From: Pictodentalium vernedei
Lineage: Eukaryota; Mollusca; Scaphopoda; Dentaliida; Dentaliidae
Direction of reading: 5' to 3'
Assembly (NCBI GenBank): GCA_031216915.1
Contig: CM062289.1
Span: 447,850,910-447,914,909, forward strand
DNA length: 64,000 nt
The translations under genes were made by a program, and so were the position numbers. Below the pieces are notes generated by a model, which was not told where the DNA came from, did not search any database, and saw only the letters and a program-made list of their open reading frames with translations. Positions 46,567-56,983 of the stretch are shown here, in pieces. Each line of letters begins with the position of its first letter. Within the stretch, counting starts at the first letter, position 1.

Positions 46567-48675
46567 TTAGTGGACGACATTCTGAGCAACAGATAACGGA
46601 CCTAAACAATGCAGGTCTCCAGAAATGGACTCAATATTTCTGAGATAAAAATTCGTGAATGTGGATGGCTGAGACCAATAAGCAGACTTCATTAAATCTG
46701 TAATAGCAACACTATTTGCGTAAGCCCAAGATGTAGAAAGAGCTCTTACTTCATGAGCCGAAATCTTAAGCACAGACTGCTGAGTAGAAGATAGATTATC
46801 ATAAGCAGTACGGATAGTTAATTGAATCCATCTAGCAATAGAATGGACCGAAATGTCCTTTCTATTAGGCATCAGAGACAGAAAGAAGCGTTTTCGTCCC
46901 TTTCTGATAAACTGAGATCTTTGTTTATAAATACGTAAAGCTCTAACAGGACAGAGTAAAGGCCTACACCCGTCTGAAGACGGAAGAGCCTTAATAACAA
47001 TAGGTTCCGGGTATTTATTAGGAGCCTGATTCTTAGCTAAAAATCCAACATTAGTAGTAAAGGTAATAGTGTTCCCGACACTACGATAATGAGAATCATC
47101 CACCGATAGTGCATGAAGCTCACTGACTCTTCTAGCAGAAGAGAAAGCTAAGAGAAAAGCTGTCTTATAAGACAAGAATTTGAAATCTACTGTCCCAAGA
47201 GGCTCAAATGGCTTTTCTTTCAGTTTAAGAAGAACCCAAGCTAAATTCCATTTAGGAATTAATCTAAGAGTTCTAGGTCTATTTATCGAGAAGTTTCTAA
47301 CTAACTTAGATAAAGAGACATTAGATCCAATTTGTAAACTATCATGGTGTGCATAGGTATCAGATAACATAGACCTATAACCTTTAATAGTAACAGGCTG
47401 CAGTTTGATCTCGTCAAACAAGTATACTAGAAAGTTTGCAATGTCCGGTATGGAGGGATCAAAAATATCAACAGAATGATCCCTACACCAACGACGAAAG
47501 ACCTTCCACTTAGCCGCATAGTTTAGCGAAGAGGAGGTCCTCCTACAGTTAGAAATCACGTCCACTGCTCGTCCTGTAAAATGCTTGCCATGCAAGAAGG
47601 ACCGCACAACGGAAATACGTGAAGGCTGAGACCTTGCGGGTTGTGATGAAGTTGACGCGATTTCCCCTGCGAAAGAAGATCCTCCCGTGGAGGAAGCTTT
47701 CGCGGTAAGTCCCACAGCAGACATCTGAGTAGATTTATCCACGGTCTCTGTGGAGACAGAGATGCTACCAACAGAATCCTGCATTGAGATTGTTTTATCT
47801 TTAGCAATACTTGCTGTATTAATGGCGCTGGAGGATACGCATATCCTATCATTCCGTCCCACGAGATTGATAGAGCGTCTACTGCATATGCTCGTGGATC
47901 CGGACATGGTGACACATACGTCTGCAACTGATTGTTGAGATGTGTCGCAAATAAGTCTATCATTGGCCATTCCCATTGGTAGCAAATCTGATTGAATACC
48001 TGTTTGTTGAGAGTCCACTCTGACGGCAACAAGCGACCCTTCCGTGAAAGGGAGTCTGCTAGTACATTCAGACGACCCGGTATATGACAGACCGAAAGTA
48101 GAACTTGGTGTTCTAGAGCAAACAGAAGGATTCTTTCCGTTAAATTGAATAACGGAACGGAATGAGTGCCTCCCTGGTTCCGGATATACGCCACTACTGT
48201 CGTATTGTCGGACAGGATTTGGACATGAGCTTTCTGAATAATGTTCATCCAATGACGTAATGCAAGCCAAATCGACATCATTTCCTTGATGTTTATGTGC
48301 TTGCTTAGAAACTGCGGATCCCAAAGACCCTGGCACTTCGAATCCGTTGGGATCAATGTTGCACCCCAACCTGTTTGACTGGCATCCGTCATAATCGTAA
48401 AACCCGGATCCGGCAACTGCAGCGGAACTCCCTGAGTCAATCACTGAATGCTTGCCCAAGTCTGAATCTCCTGTTTCACTTGATCTGATAAGAGAACGTC
48501 TGAATCGAGCGAATGAATCTTCACACTCCAATTCTGAGTCAAGAAAATTTGGAGAGGACGAGTGCGCAACAGCCCCATCGGAATGAGATCCGCAGCGGCT
48601 CTGCACAGACCTGTCAGTCTCATGAACTCCCTCACTGTGACTTTGTCTGCATGAAGACAATAGCGAGCGTAACAA
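46567..48675 (-). CDS. DIRS tyrosine recombinase (open frame)
   Basis: A 702-codon frame. The recombinase proper starts around 47700 (core-binding segment AAKWKVFRRWCRDH, NFLVYLFDEIKLQPVTIKGY) and its catalytic domain shows SSARRVSELHAL near 47130, KISAHEVRALSTSWAY near 46755, a Trp in SAYWSQPS, and STFTNFYLRNI with the Tyr near 46645: a full R-H-R-W-Y set. It would integrate a circular DNA intermediate. The first ~325 codons overlap the RNase H gene in another frame and may not be translated, so the start is uncertain. It is the only intact enzyme frame of this family in the window. Confidence 0.85.
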   Translation of the reverse strand: MLRSLLSSCRQSHSEGVHETDRSVQSRCGSHSDGAVAHSSSPNFLDSELECEDSFARFRRSLIRSSETGDSDLGKHSVIDSGSSAAVAGSGFYDYDGCQSNRLGCNIDPNGFEVPGSLGSAVSKQAHKHQGNDVDLACITSLDEHYSESSCPNPVRQYDSSGVYPEPGRHSFRSVIQFNGKNPSVCSRTPSSTFGLSYTGSSECTSRLPFTEGSLVAVRVDSQQTGIQSDLLPMGMANDRLICDTSQQSVADVCVTMSGSTSICSRRSINLVGRNDRICVSSSAINTASIAKDKTISMQDSVGSISVSTETVDKSTQMSAVGLTAKASSTGGSSFAGEIASTSSQPARSQPSRISVVRSFLHGKHFTGRAVDVISNCRRTSSSLNYAAKWKVFRRWCRDHSVDIFDPSIPDIANFLVYLFDEIKLQPVTIKGYRSMLSDTYAHHDSLQIGSNVSLSKLVRNFSINRPRTLRLIPKWNLAWVLLKLKEKPFEPLGTVDFKFLSYKTAFLLAFSSARRVSELHALSVDDSHYRSVGNTITFTTNVGFLAKNQAPNKYPEPIVIKALPSSDGCRPLLCPVRALRIYKQRSQFIRKGRKRFFLSLMPNRKDISVHSIARWIQLTIRTAYDNLSSTQQSVLKISAHEVRALSTSWAYANSVAITDLMKSAYWSQPSTFTNFYLRNIESISGDLHCLGPLSVAQNVVH

Positions 48676-49568
48676 CTGATTAACTTTGCTCTGGTTAACG
48701 GCAGACGAACGAGATTGTTGTGCGTCTCGAAGCTCATTCCCAGATGAGTGAATGACTTGGACGGCACCAGATCCGACTTCTCGTTTATAACAAAACCGAG
48801 ACGTCGGTGCAATAGAAGCAGATTCTGCACATCGTTCTGAAGCGTTAACTCGTTGCCGTACCTCTGAAGAATGTCGTCCAGGTAGGCTGACGTTACCGCA
48901 GACGAATGAGCTCGGAAATGCAATTTACCGAGTTCATTATTCGAGTGAAAGCCCAGGGCGCTAGGTTCAATCCGAAGCACATCGCCCGGAATTGATATAC
49001 AACTCCTAGGACTGCGAAGCGTAGATACTTTCTGAATGTCGGATGTACCATGACGTGAAATTACGCATCTTTGAGATCTATGCTTGTAGCATAATCGTTC
49101 ACCCGAATACTCGCTCTGACCGATCGAATCGTCTCCATATAAAACTTCGGAGCGACGATCAGCTTGTTTATCCAGCTCAGATCTATGACTGGACGGAACG
49201 AGCCGTCTGGTTTCGGAACCAGAAACAGATGGCTGTAGAAACCCGGTGATTCCTGGTCTTCATCCGACCTCTACCGCGTTCTTCATCAAAAGAGACAGAA
49301 ATTCCGATAAAAGAGCGTCTCTTTTCTGCGGATTTGACGGAAGCTGAGTCCATTTTGGACTTCGAGTTAATGGAGGCTTTTGTTTGAAGGATATTCTTAG
49401 TCCTTCCGAAATTACCCCTCTGACCCAGGGGTTGTCCGTAATCGACGCCCACTCGTCTGTAAAACTCGATAACCTTCCGCCAACCGGAACACGATAGAGG
49501 TTCAAACCATCACCTCCTGGACCTGCGAGGCCTGCGGAAGGAGAAACCACGTCCTCCACGATCCGCAC
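47556..49568 (-). pseudogene. DIRS reverse transcriptase / RNase H, broken
   Basis: RT N-terminus: GGRLSSFTDEWASITDNPWV (49568-49260). The central motifs lie in another frame (FLVPKPDGSFRPVIDL; SIDLKDA then a TAA at 49061-49063; CFGLNLAPWAFTRIMN). The catalytic YLDD is at about 48870 in the first frame again. RNase H follows (TIMTDASQTGWGATL; NIKEMMSIWLAL; SDNTTVVAYIRNQGG; NVLADSLSRKG), with its D-E-D-D acidic set visible. At least two frameshifts and stops at 49260, 49061 and 48441 make it inactive. It starts within the gag end and overlaps the recombinase frame, as in DIRS elements. Confidence 0.85.
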
Positions 49569-51647
49569 CTCTTCCCGTCAACCTCGGGACGTCAGACCGG
49601 TTGTCTCGGCCCAAAGAACGTCCCGTACGTGAGTCGCTGCCTTGACGGTCTCTAGAATAAGACCTAGAGGACGTATAAGAACCTCTATAGGAACCTCTCT
49701 TGGCGGTATTTGTCCCAGAAGTACCTGTCTTACTCTTCTCTGCTGTATCCGACTTTTTGGAAGCGGAACTAAAAAGCAGAGAATCCGAAGCTTTCTTAGT
49801 TATCTTATCATAGATTGCTGAAAGCTTGCCGTCGAAGAGAAGCTCTCCGGAGACCGAAGCGACTCTGAAAGAGTTCTTCACCTTACTATCCACACATGTG
49901 GATGTAGCTAGGGCTGCGTCACGTCTAACCAACTCCAGGTTTGCCACTGAAAGGGCGGAGTTATACGTGGAATAAGCTACTGCCCTTGAAAGAAGTCTTA
50001 ATGAGGATTGTATATCCTGGAATTCTTTCCCTTGAAGGCGCAATGATAACGCCTTTGTAAGGTGGTCTGCGTATGATAAAGCGTCTAAGCTTGCTCTGTT
50101 AGACGTTATTGTCATTTCCAACGTCGCGGTTGGAATAGACATAGACAACGGTAATGACAATTCCAAGTCTTCCGCCTCGTCGTCTAGACGCAGAGGAACT
50201 CTCGGTATTCCCTGTCCTGCCGTATCGAATTTATTCCTTGAATTGATGAAAGGCAGGTTGAGAGCATTAGCGGACAAGAAACCAGCTTTGCCTCTTTTGG
50301 AAGCAAGCTTATAGATAGCGTCGTTCAATAATTCGAATGTTCTTGTGACATTATTGGACTGTGTCGGAAACTCAGGGACGATGTCTCTGAACCGCTCAAA
50401 AAATTCAGTGTCCAATGACGCTATCAGTCTCTTATCCGGCATCGCAGCAGTCTGGCCCGATGGAACAACTTGTGGAAGGAAATGCCGGATGAAATCTACG
50501 GCAGCTTTATGTTGCTCCGAAAGGGATAGTTCCAAGTCCTCGGTATCCCTTTCGCCATCCTGTCGGACCTCATGATGATCTCGGTCGTCCGCACCCGATG
50601 CTTCGGCAGAGCGTACCGACCCAGCATCGTCGGATAATTCTTGATCCGATACCGATTCTGTCGGTTGCTAGGATGCTGCGATAATTTGTGCTATCTGAGC
50701 TAGCACGTCACCGAGGCCTGCGGAGTAGCGGTCTTACGCTGCTTATCCGCCGGAAGCTCCGTGTAAACTGACTCCTGCATACTTCTCTTATGCGAACGTC
50801 CGGAGTCTACAGGCCTCTTGTCCCTGGCTACCGGATGGCGTGACCTGGTCGCCATGGAATCCCTGATCGGCGAAGCTGGCTGGATATCGGCGGCCACGTA
50901 GCCAAGGTGCGGTCGTGTGCGCTGCTGAGAGGATGAGGAAGCCTTTTGTACAGTCTCTCCGGACTGTCTATACAACGGAGCGTCCCGATCGGCGGACGTA
51001 TGCTCCGCTTGCGAAACATTTTGTACCACAACATCTGGTCCCAGATGTTGTTGTACGAGAGAGGGGCCTCTCTCGCTCGCAGCCCGGATGGACCTGGACG
51101 AGCTAGGAACCGGACTACTAGGCTTCCTCCGTTCTCTCCTCTTATCCGCCGTCACTGGGTGTGCACCTTGAATATTTATAGTGCTCGCAACACCCAAATC
51201 TCCTTCCTGGACCGCAACGGACAAACCCGGCTGCCGAACTATTCGATGAATGGACGCTACACCGGGCGAGCTAGCGGACGTCAACGCCGTCGATCCTACT
51301 AGGGACCTCTTAGGCAATTGGCGTATCTCCATGAGCACTTTTGCCGCTAGCTCTTCATTTGATTGTGACGACGGAGGCGCACCTTTGGAAGATATCACGG
51401 AAACATCACCCTGTTCTTGTTCCTCTGAAATAGAAACTGATAAACTAGAGTGACCCTGCGGAGAAAGGACCGGCATAGCCCTTTCCCCGCTAACAACATA
51501 CCGTGACACACGTTTCCAATGTTTGTCATCCCAAAATTCACATACTGAACAGGGGTTAGTGCGAGTACACTGACTACAATTTATACAATGATCATGAAAG
51601 TCAGAGGAAGATTTCCTCTCATTACAATTTGAACAATATCCTTTCAT
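49510..51647 (-). pseudogene. DIRS gag-like protein, broken by 4-bp deletion and a stop
   Basis: Start at 51647 (MKGYCSNCNERKSSSDFHDH), giving an N-terminal Cys cluster (YCSNC, HCINCSQC, NPCSVC) that looks zinc-binding. The frame ends at 50700 because 4 bp are missing there (GCACGTCAC where the other copies have GCACGTCCGTCAC), and a G-to-A change makes a TAG near 50672. The downstream part (50535-49510) is open for 341 codons: MPDKRLIASLDTEFFERF, a helical middle, and an Arg/Gly/Ser-rich basic tail (RGSYRGSYTSSRSYSRDRQG) suited to nucleic acid binding. Expected full length is about 710 codons. Confidence 0.8.
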
Positions 51648-52755
51648 TGTGAAAAGAAAACAATAAGTACCAGTACTCGCACGAACCCCTGCAAACAAAG
51701 ACACATAATAACATGATCCATTAACATAGAAAAAATAAATGAAATCAAAAATAATTTTTGAAAAAAATATTTTTTCAGCAAAGCCCAAGTTTCTGAAAAG
51801 TAACGTTGAGCCCCAATGGATCCCAAGCCTAATTGTGGACAAAAATTTTAAAAATATTTTAAAACAATTAATGCAACACTTACGAATAATAATAATATAT
51901 CTTGTAATGAATTAAACTAGTACAAAGACAAAAAGTCCCCCTCAACAGAGACTGTTGCCAATGTAAACAAGAAGTGTAAAAACACCAGAAACATGACTCC
52001 AGGCACTGATAATCCTGGCCCGAAATCAGTTACCAATAATACACTATCTGATGCAAAACAGAGACTTCCAGGGAAGAATCTGCAGAACATCAGATGGTAG
52101 ATGCAGAACACTACGCCTAAACACCCATGGGTGAGAATGAAAACATGGGGAAAAGAACAGAATTCATTCTGTTACCCAGCTAAATCTCCCAAGAAATTTT
52201 AGTAATAATATTACTCAAAACTATGCCAAAAGCATGGGAGAATGGCAAGGGGGGATCTAAATGACAAGGAGAGAGGAAACACTGAATAAGCAGTGAAACT
52301 TCATAGCAAGAATGACAACAACAGACCCATGCCTCAAAAATAGGCAACTTAACATAATTTCATTACAAAATTTTAAGTTCCAGCCCTGAATATTTTCTGT
52401 CACTCATTTTTCCTCTCCTCCTTCTATATGCACTTTATATCCACCATTTCTCTAATATTTATGTGTCTGGCATCATTTAAACTGAGATTTACAAGCACAA
52501 ATATCAGTCAGATGTGAACTGATGAAGGGCCAAACAAAGAATGATAATTGGCGCCAATTTCAGGACGTCCTTGACACTGCGCATGCGCAGTGAGGGCAAA
52601 GTATGGAGGACCTTCAGGACATGATTTCTTTTGGTTTTAGATGCAAATTTTGGGGATTGGGGGGCAAAATTTGTGTTTGGCCCTAGAATTTTAAGAGTTA
52701 GCACCAGCTAAGTCTGGGTCATTGGTACAGTATAAAAATATAAATATTTTCACAG

Positions 52756-53150
52756 ATTATTATTATTTATTGATGTTTAAGGTCACATATCTATGCACAA
52801 TGGCTAATCATGACCGTGACAGTTTTACAGGTGAAGGAAGCCGGAGTACCCAGAGAGAACCACCGAGCAACGACGAGCAGCTGCCAGCTCCCCTACATTG
52901 TAACTCCGCACTGCAGCACCGGCAGGGTTACATTGGTTGAAGACATGCGCACCATCGACGTGCAGTACGCCTTAGTACACGGCGTCATCGTGCCCCCATG
53001 TGGACAATTGGGGTTAAGTGTCTTGCCCAAGGACACAATGCGGGAGTCCGAATCGATAGCTCAGACGGTCACCCATCCGAGTACTAACCGGGATCGACGT
53101 TGCTTAACTTCGGTGATCTAATGAGAACCGGTTACCGCAACGCCACCGCG
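52756..53150 (-). mobile_element. 5S rRNA-derived SINE, copy 2
   Basis: On the minus strand it starts at 53150 and contains the 5S-like TTAAGCAACG and GTTAGTACTCGGATGGGTGA, then the CTTGGGCAAGACAC domain, ending in an (AAT)n tail at 52756-52770. It lies only 17 bp from the end of DIRS-A5. Better preserved than copy 1 in the 5S part. Confidence 0.87.
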
Positions 53151-53284
53151 CCCCCATTTTCACAGATTTCCCACATCTTAGAAAATGGGGAAAAAACACA
53201 ACCTGGTCTTGTTTTCATGTTGAATCAAGTTGTGTGTGATTCGTTTTCCATCACTACATACGAAAATCGCCATCCAATTTTCTT

Positions 53285-54037
53285 TTAGATTTTCATTTTT
53301 TTGCTTCCAAAACATAGCTTATGCCCCTCATTGGAACGAGCGCATTGTGCTCGTTCTAATGAGGGGTCATAAGCTATGTTTTGGAAGCAAAAATTGAAAA
53401 TTTTTAGTTACACAAGAATTCTTTTTATGAGTGTCATCTGCCACTAGCATTCAGTAAAGTGAAGACTACCACAATGTAACATAAGTCTTCCTCATGTCAG
53501 TCCTGGACTGTAAATATTAAAACTTAGGAACAGATTTAAATAAAAACAACACAAATCAGTATGTAATTATCAATTTTTTATTGTTTAAAAAGGAAAATTA
53601 AACACAACCTTAGCTTCAATATTGAGCATTTTGCACCGTTTTCAGGTGACTGGGCCAACTGGAAACAAGTCTCCTGAGTGTCCCAAACATTGAGGCATAA
53701 AAAAAAAATATTTTTCTGGAGAAAATGTGTGTCCCAAATTATAGAGTGTCCCAATACATAGAGTAAATACGGGTAATCATAATTCATGTGATTAAGACAC
53801 ATCGTCCCCTGAGTTGCAATGTGTTCTGTGTGCCAGCAGGCACATAGAACACACTGGAACTCAGGGGATGACATGTTGGAAATGGATCCCGCAAAAAATA
53901 AATAGGTCCCGCAAATAATATTTGCGGGACCCAAAAATGGGTCCCGCAAAAAATAAATTTGCGAAACCCTGTGAATGGTATTTTTGTGAATAGTGCTGGT
54001 CAGTTTTTTTTTTTCTGTTACGTTGGGTAAAGGGTTA
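53285..54037. mobile_element. TTAA-type MITE (MITE-b), hairpin and right end with inserted DNA
   Basis: The hairpin at about 53303-53396 (GCTTCCAAAACATAGC ... GCTATGTTTTGGAAGC around GAGGGGTCAT) matches the core of the 8508 copy. The right end GTTGGGTAAAGGGTTAG is at 54020-54036, after a GAATAGTGCTGG block. Between them 53400-53985 is extra sequence with its own hairpin. The left terminal repeat is not found. Confidence 0.45.
53799..53874. repeat. Inverted repeat, about 36-bp arms
   Basis: TCCCCTGAGTTGCAATGTGT pairs with ACACACTGGAACTCAGGGGA, continuing to the centre at GTGCC AGCA GGCAC. Followed by GGTCCCGCAAAT / ATTTGCGGGACC palindromes at 53910-53955. Confidence 0.75.
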
Positions 54038-54090
54038 GTTAATCTACCATAAGTCATGACAGGTGGCGCAAAATGTATTATACTACAAAC

Positions 54091-54297
54091 CTTTTTTTTG
54101 TCGGAATTGTCTTCTGGCTCTGATGCAGAAAAAACTGGTTCTTTAAATTTAGATTGTCGATAAATCCTAAGATCTGCTCCACAGAACTGTGGAAAATGTA
54201 TATACCGATTGCCTTTGTCATCAACTCCAAGTAAATAGTCTCTCTGATCTTCAAAAGGCTGGAATTCAATGGCATCTCTCAGAGATTCCTGGTTTTC
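54091..54297 (-). CDS. Host exon: WHIM2-like segment (CECR2/RSF1-type)
   Basis: 207 nt (69 codons, phase 0 to 0). Acceptor CCATTATTTTCAG at 54298 and donor AAG|GTTTGT at 54090. Encodes ENQESLRDAIEFQPF, then LLGVDDKGNRYIHFPQFCGA and DLRIYRQSKFKEP, ending in an acidic/basic tail. The 'LG.D..G..Y..F......R.Y' pattern resembles the WHIM2 motif of CECR2 (LGED.SGALYWYFYGTRMY) and RSF1 (IGRDKDGLMYWY), which links ISWI ATPases to DNA; the usual YW is YI here. The family call is moderate, the exon call strong. Longer open frames around it run into intron and should be ignored. Confidence 0.62.
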
Positions 54298-54549
54298 CTG
54301 AAAATAATGGAAATTTCTAATAATATCTGTGTTTATCATACCTGCTACTGGCCCAGATATGATAGCACTATATTTCTTAGAATTCCTGACACATGCTTTA
54401 GAACACCCAAACCCCAAAATTTAAGCCAAAGTAACAAAATGAAAGTGTCAATGACACTGTAGCTTAACCTGACTGTGAGTAGTATTTAGTTTAAACAATG
54501 TTTATTCAATAGTTGATAAGTAAATACATTTCACAATAACAGTTGAATA
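54298..54549. other. Intron segment
   Basis: Contains one copy of the AAAATGAAAGTGTCAATGAC start word (54437) that recurs at 54553, suggesting an older partial copy of the next repeat. No coding signal. Confidence 0.5.
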
Positions 54550-55866
54550 ACAAAATGAAAGTGTCAATGACACAGTAGCTCAACTTGTTTAAGACATGAA
54601 CATGTATAGTATGTGACACAGCAATGACAAACATCTATGTAATGACCTGATAACAAAGGTACATGCAAAGTATTGTAATGGTCTGTACATAAACGATGAC
54701 CGCAGCCTGTAACAAATATATAGGTAAAGTATTGTAAAGGTGGGGACAGTTAGATGCTAAACTAGAAAAAAATATTTGAGTCCCAGAGTGGGTCTGACTG
54801 AACCCAAAAATATTTGTTCTCATAGCACAGTGATAACAAAGGCACCCAAATAAACTCGTTCCTGTCACAAGGTGATAACAAAGGTATCCCAAGAAGTTTC
54901 GTGAAGATCAGTTCATAAATACAGACTCTAGCCCGAGCCGTATTGACATGTGTACTTACTGTGTATAAGTAGCACTGAACAAATCAAAGTTCATCTAATT
55001 TGCATAATTTCTGCACGAGATAAAAACCTGTATTATATGTGATGTATTCCATGTTACTAAACATATTCAAATAAGAACTTTCATACAGAAGTTCTGTACA
55101 AAAAACTGATGGCACTAATTTTGGTACAAAATGGCTGCTGGTGGCCATCTGGAATTTTGGACCGCACCCCAAAACACTTGTTCTCGTCCCACGGTGATAA
55201 CAAAAGTACCTAAGAAGTTTCGCAAAGATTGGTTCATAAATACGGCCTCTAGCCTGAGCCATATAGAAGTTGTGTACAAAAAACTGATTGGACCTAATTT
55301 TGGTACAAAATGGCCACTGGCAGCCATCTTGAATTTTGGACCGCACCCAGAAACACTCGTTCTCGTCCCAAGGTGATAACAAAGGTACCCAAGAAGTTTT
55401 GTGAAGATCGGTTCATACATACAGCCTCTAGCCCGAGCCGTATTGACATGTGCACCTACTGTGTATAAGTAGCACTGAATAAATCAAAGTTCATCTAATT
55501 TGCATAATTTCTGCACGAGAAAAAAACCCGTACTATATGTGATGTATTCCATGGTACTAAACATTCATACAAAAAATTATTCAAATCAGAGCTTTCATAT
55601 GGAAGTTCTGTACAAAAAACAGATTTCTGCATCGTCGGTACAAAATGGCGGCTGGCAGCCATCTTGAATTTCGGACCGCACCCAAAAACACTCGTTCTTG
55701 TCCCACGGTCATAACAAAGGTACCCAATAAGTTTCGTAAAGATCGGTTCATAAATACGGCCTCTAGCCCGAGCCGTATCCAATTGTTGACGGACAGACGG
55801 ACAGACGACCAGACGGACGACGGGCCATGGCATAAGCTCAAATTTGGCTTCGCCAAAGTTGAGCTA
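54550..55866. repeat. Large dispersed repeat (c) with tandem units and terminal hairpin
   Basis: Starts ACAAAATGAAAGTGTCAATG with GCTCAACTTG at 54578-54587 and ends CAAAGTTGAGC (about 55854-55864) then TAAAAATG, preceded by GACGGACAGACGG-type repeats. It contains about three diverged units of the sequence around TTGGACCGCACCC (55155, 55338, 55672) and GTGATAACAAAGGTACC. Frames such as 55115-55420 are products of repetition, not genes. Confidence 0.7.
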
Positions 55867-55869
55867 AAA

Positions 55870-55951
55870 ATGAAAAAAATAATGAAAATTAATTGGCGAT
55901 TTTTTAGAATAGTGCTGGCCGGTTTTGGCCGTTACGTTAGGTAAAGGGTTA
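55870..55951. mobile_element. MITE-b right end
   Basis: AGAATAGTGCTGGCCGGTTT followed by GTTAGGTAAAGGGTTAA, the inverse of the 8508 left end. The hairpin half is replaced by the repeat ending at 55866, which therefore probably inserted into it. Confidence 0.6.
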
Positions 55952-56460
55952 AAGAAAATAAGTATGATTAATTGAGGGATTATGACATGTATGGCTGGAA
56001 ATTTCTAGAATATTTCATCGAGTGAAGTGAAGTGTACTGATCTCAAAAGCAAATAGAGAATTTCAATCAGATGGTGACTGTCGGAATGTGCTTGAAATCC
56101 TTTGTCTGCATTTCTCCCCACAAGATTGTAGAATCCTATGTGTCTGATAGATTGTGAGAACAATGAAATTCAAACAATATTTCTGTATGTTTCCCTTGAT
56201 TTTTCAGAATTTAACTTACATAATCTCAATCTATTATTTAAGTGTGTTGTAAGTGTGTTGTGACCAGCTCACAATCTGATCGAGGAAGCTACCTGTTTTG
56301 TGATCACATTATTATGAAGACTGATTTCTTACCAAACAGTTATCACAAAGGCTTTTGACAATCCAGATTTGTCTGTAGTGGCTCAGCTGATGAAATCTCT
56401 TCTTTTCAAGAGGATTTTTCTTACCTACAAAATATATGCATTACATGAGATAGAATTAGG
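55952..56460. other. Intron segment, nothing recognised
   Basis: No open frame, exon or repeat border found. Confidence 0.4.
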
Positions 56461-56630
56461 CCCCACAAAGTAGATGTTCTGTTTCTCAGACCCTTTTTTG
56501 TAAAATTGTATGCAAGCGGGTGCTTTTTTATTTTATTTTATATTTTTGTAATTAGTTCTTTGCCATCAGAAGTTCATATTCTTGGTTTCTTTTATGTTTT
56601 ACAGGATAGCATAGTTGGTGGTGTATTTCG
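56461..56630. mobile_element. MITE-c fragment (inverted)
   Basis: GGCCCCACAAAGTAGATGTT...GTTGGTGGTGTATTTCG matches MITE-c in reverse but stops before the hairpin end. Followed by a G-rich stretch near 56640-56660. Confidence 0.65.
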
Positions 56631-56983
56631 GGGGCTTGGTAGGAAGGGGAGGGGGGTGAAAAAAAGAGGGAGATGTAGTATCTGAACCAATGATTTTTAA
56701 CATGGCATTAAGGTCTTCAGTAAATTTTCAGCCTATGAACTACTGAGTGCAAACTGGAGCCAGTGGTGGTCCAAGAGCTGAAATCTTTTAGTTCTTATGT
56801 ATATTATTGTTCGCGCATGTACGTTTCCCTGAAATTCATCCAATTTCCCTGAAAATCACCCACAAGCTCCCTGAAAAAAAATTTCTGAGGTTAACATGTC
56901 TGCATGGGGAGGGACTGAGAAACAAATTTTCAACTTTTTTTGCCTTATATCTTGTTTGACAAGAGCTCCATGGATAAAAAAAA

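Larger units (their letters stand above)
45586..52739 (-). mobile_element. DIRS-A copy 5: best preserved full-length DIRS retrotransposon
   Basis: 7154 bp with both ends, inverted terminal repeats (about 45622-45815 and 52533-52727), ICR, and in minus-strand order gag (51647-49510), RT/RNase H (49568-47556) and tyrosine recombinase (to 46567), the classic DIRS arrangement of a retrotransposon using a tyrosine recombinase instead of an integrase. No target duplication is seen, as expected. The recombinase frame is open, while RT has frameshifts and stops and gag has a 4-bp deletion, so the copy is not autonomous today. Left flank GCTGAAA, right flank ATAAATATTTTC. Confidence 0.93.

Noticed and set aside
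45586..52739. LTR retrotransposon or endogenous retrovirus
   Set aside because: Ends are inverted rather than direct repeats, there is no integrase or protease, and a tyrosine recombinase is present.
53578..54417. A 279-codon minus-strand frame as a single gene
   Set aside because: Only 54091-54297 is bounded by splice sites and protein-like; the rest reads through introns and a long hairpin.
55115..55420. Overlapping minus-strand frames of 101 and 132 codons
   Set aside because: They arise from tandem repeat units in repeat (c) and show the same words in shifted frames.
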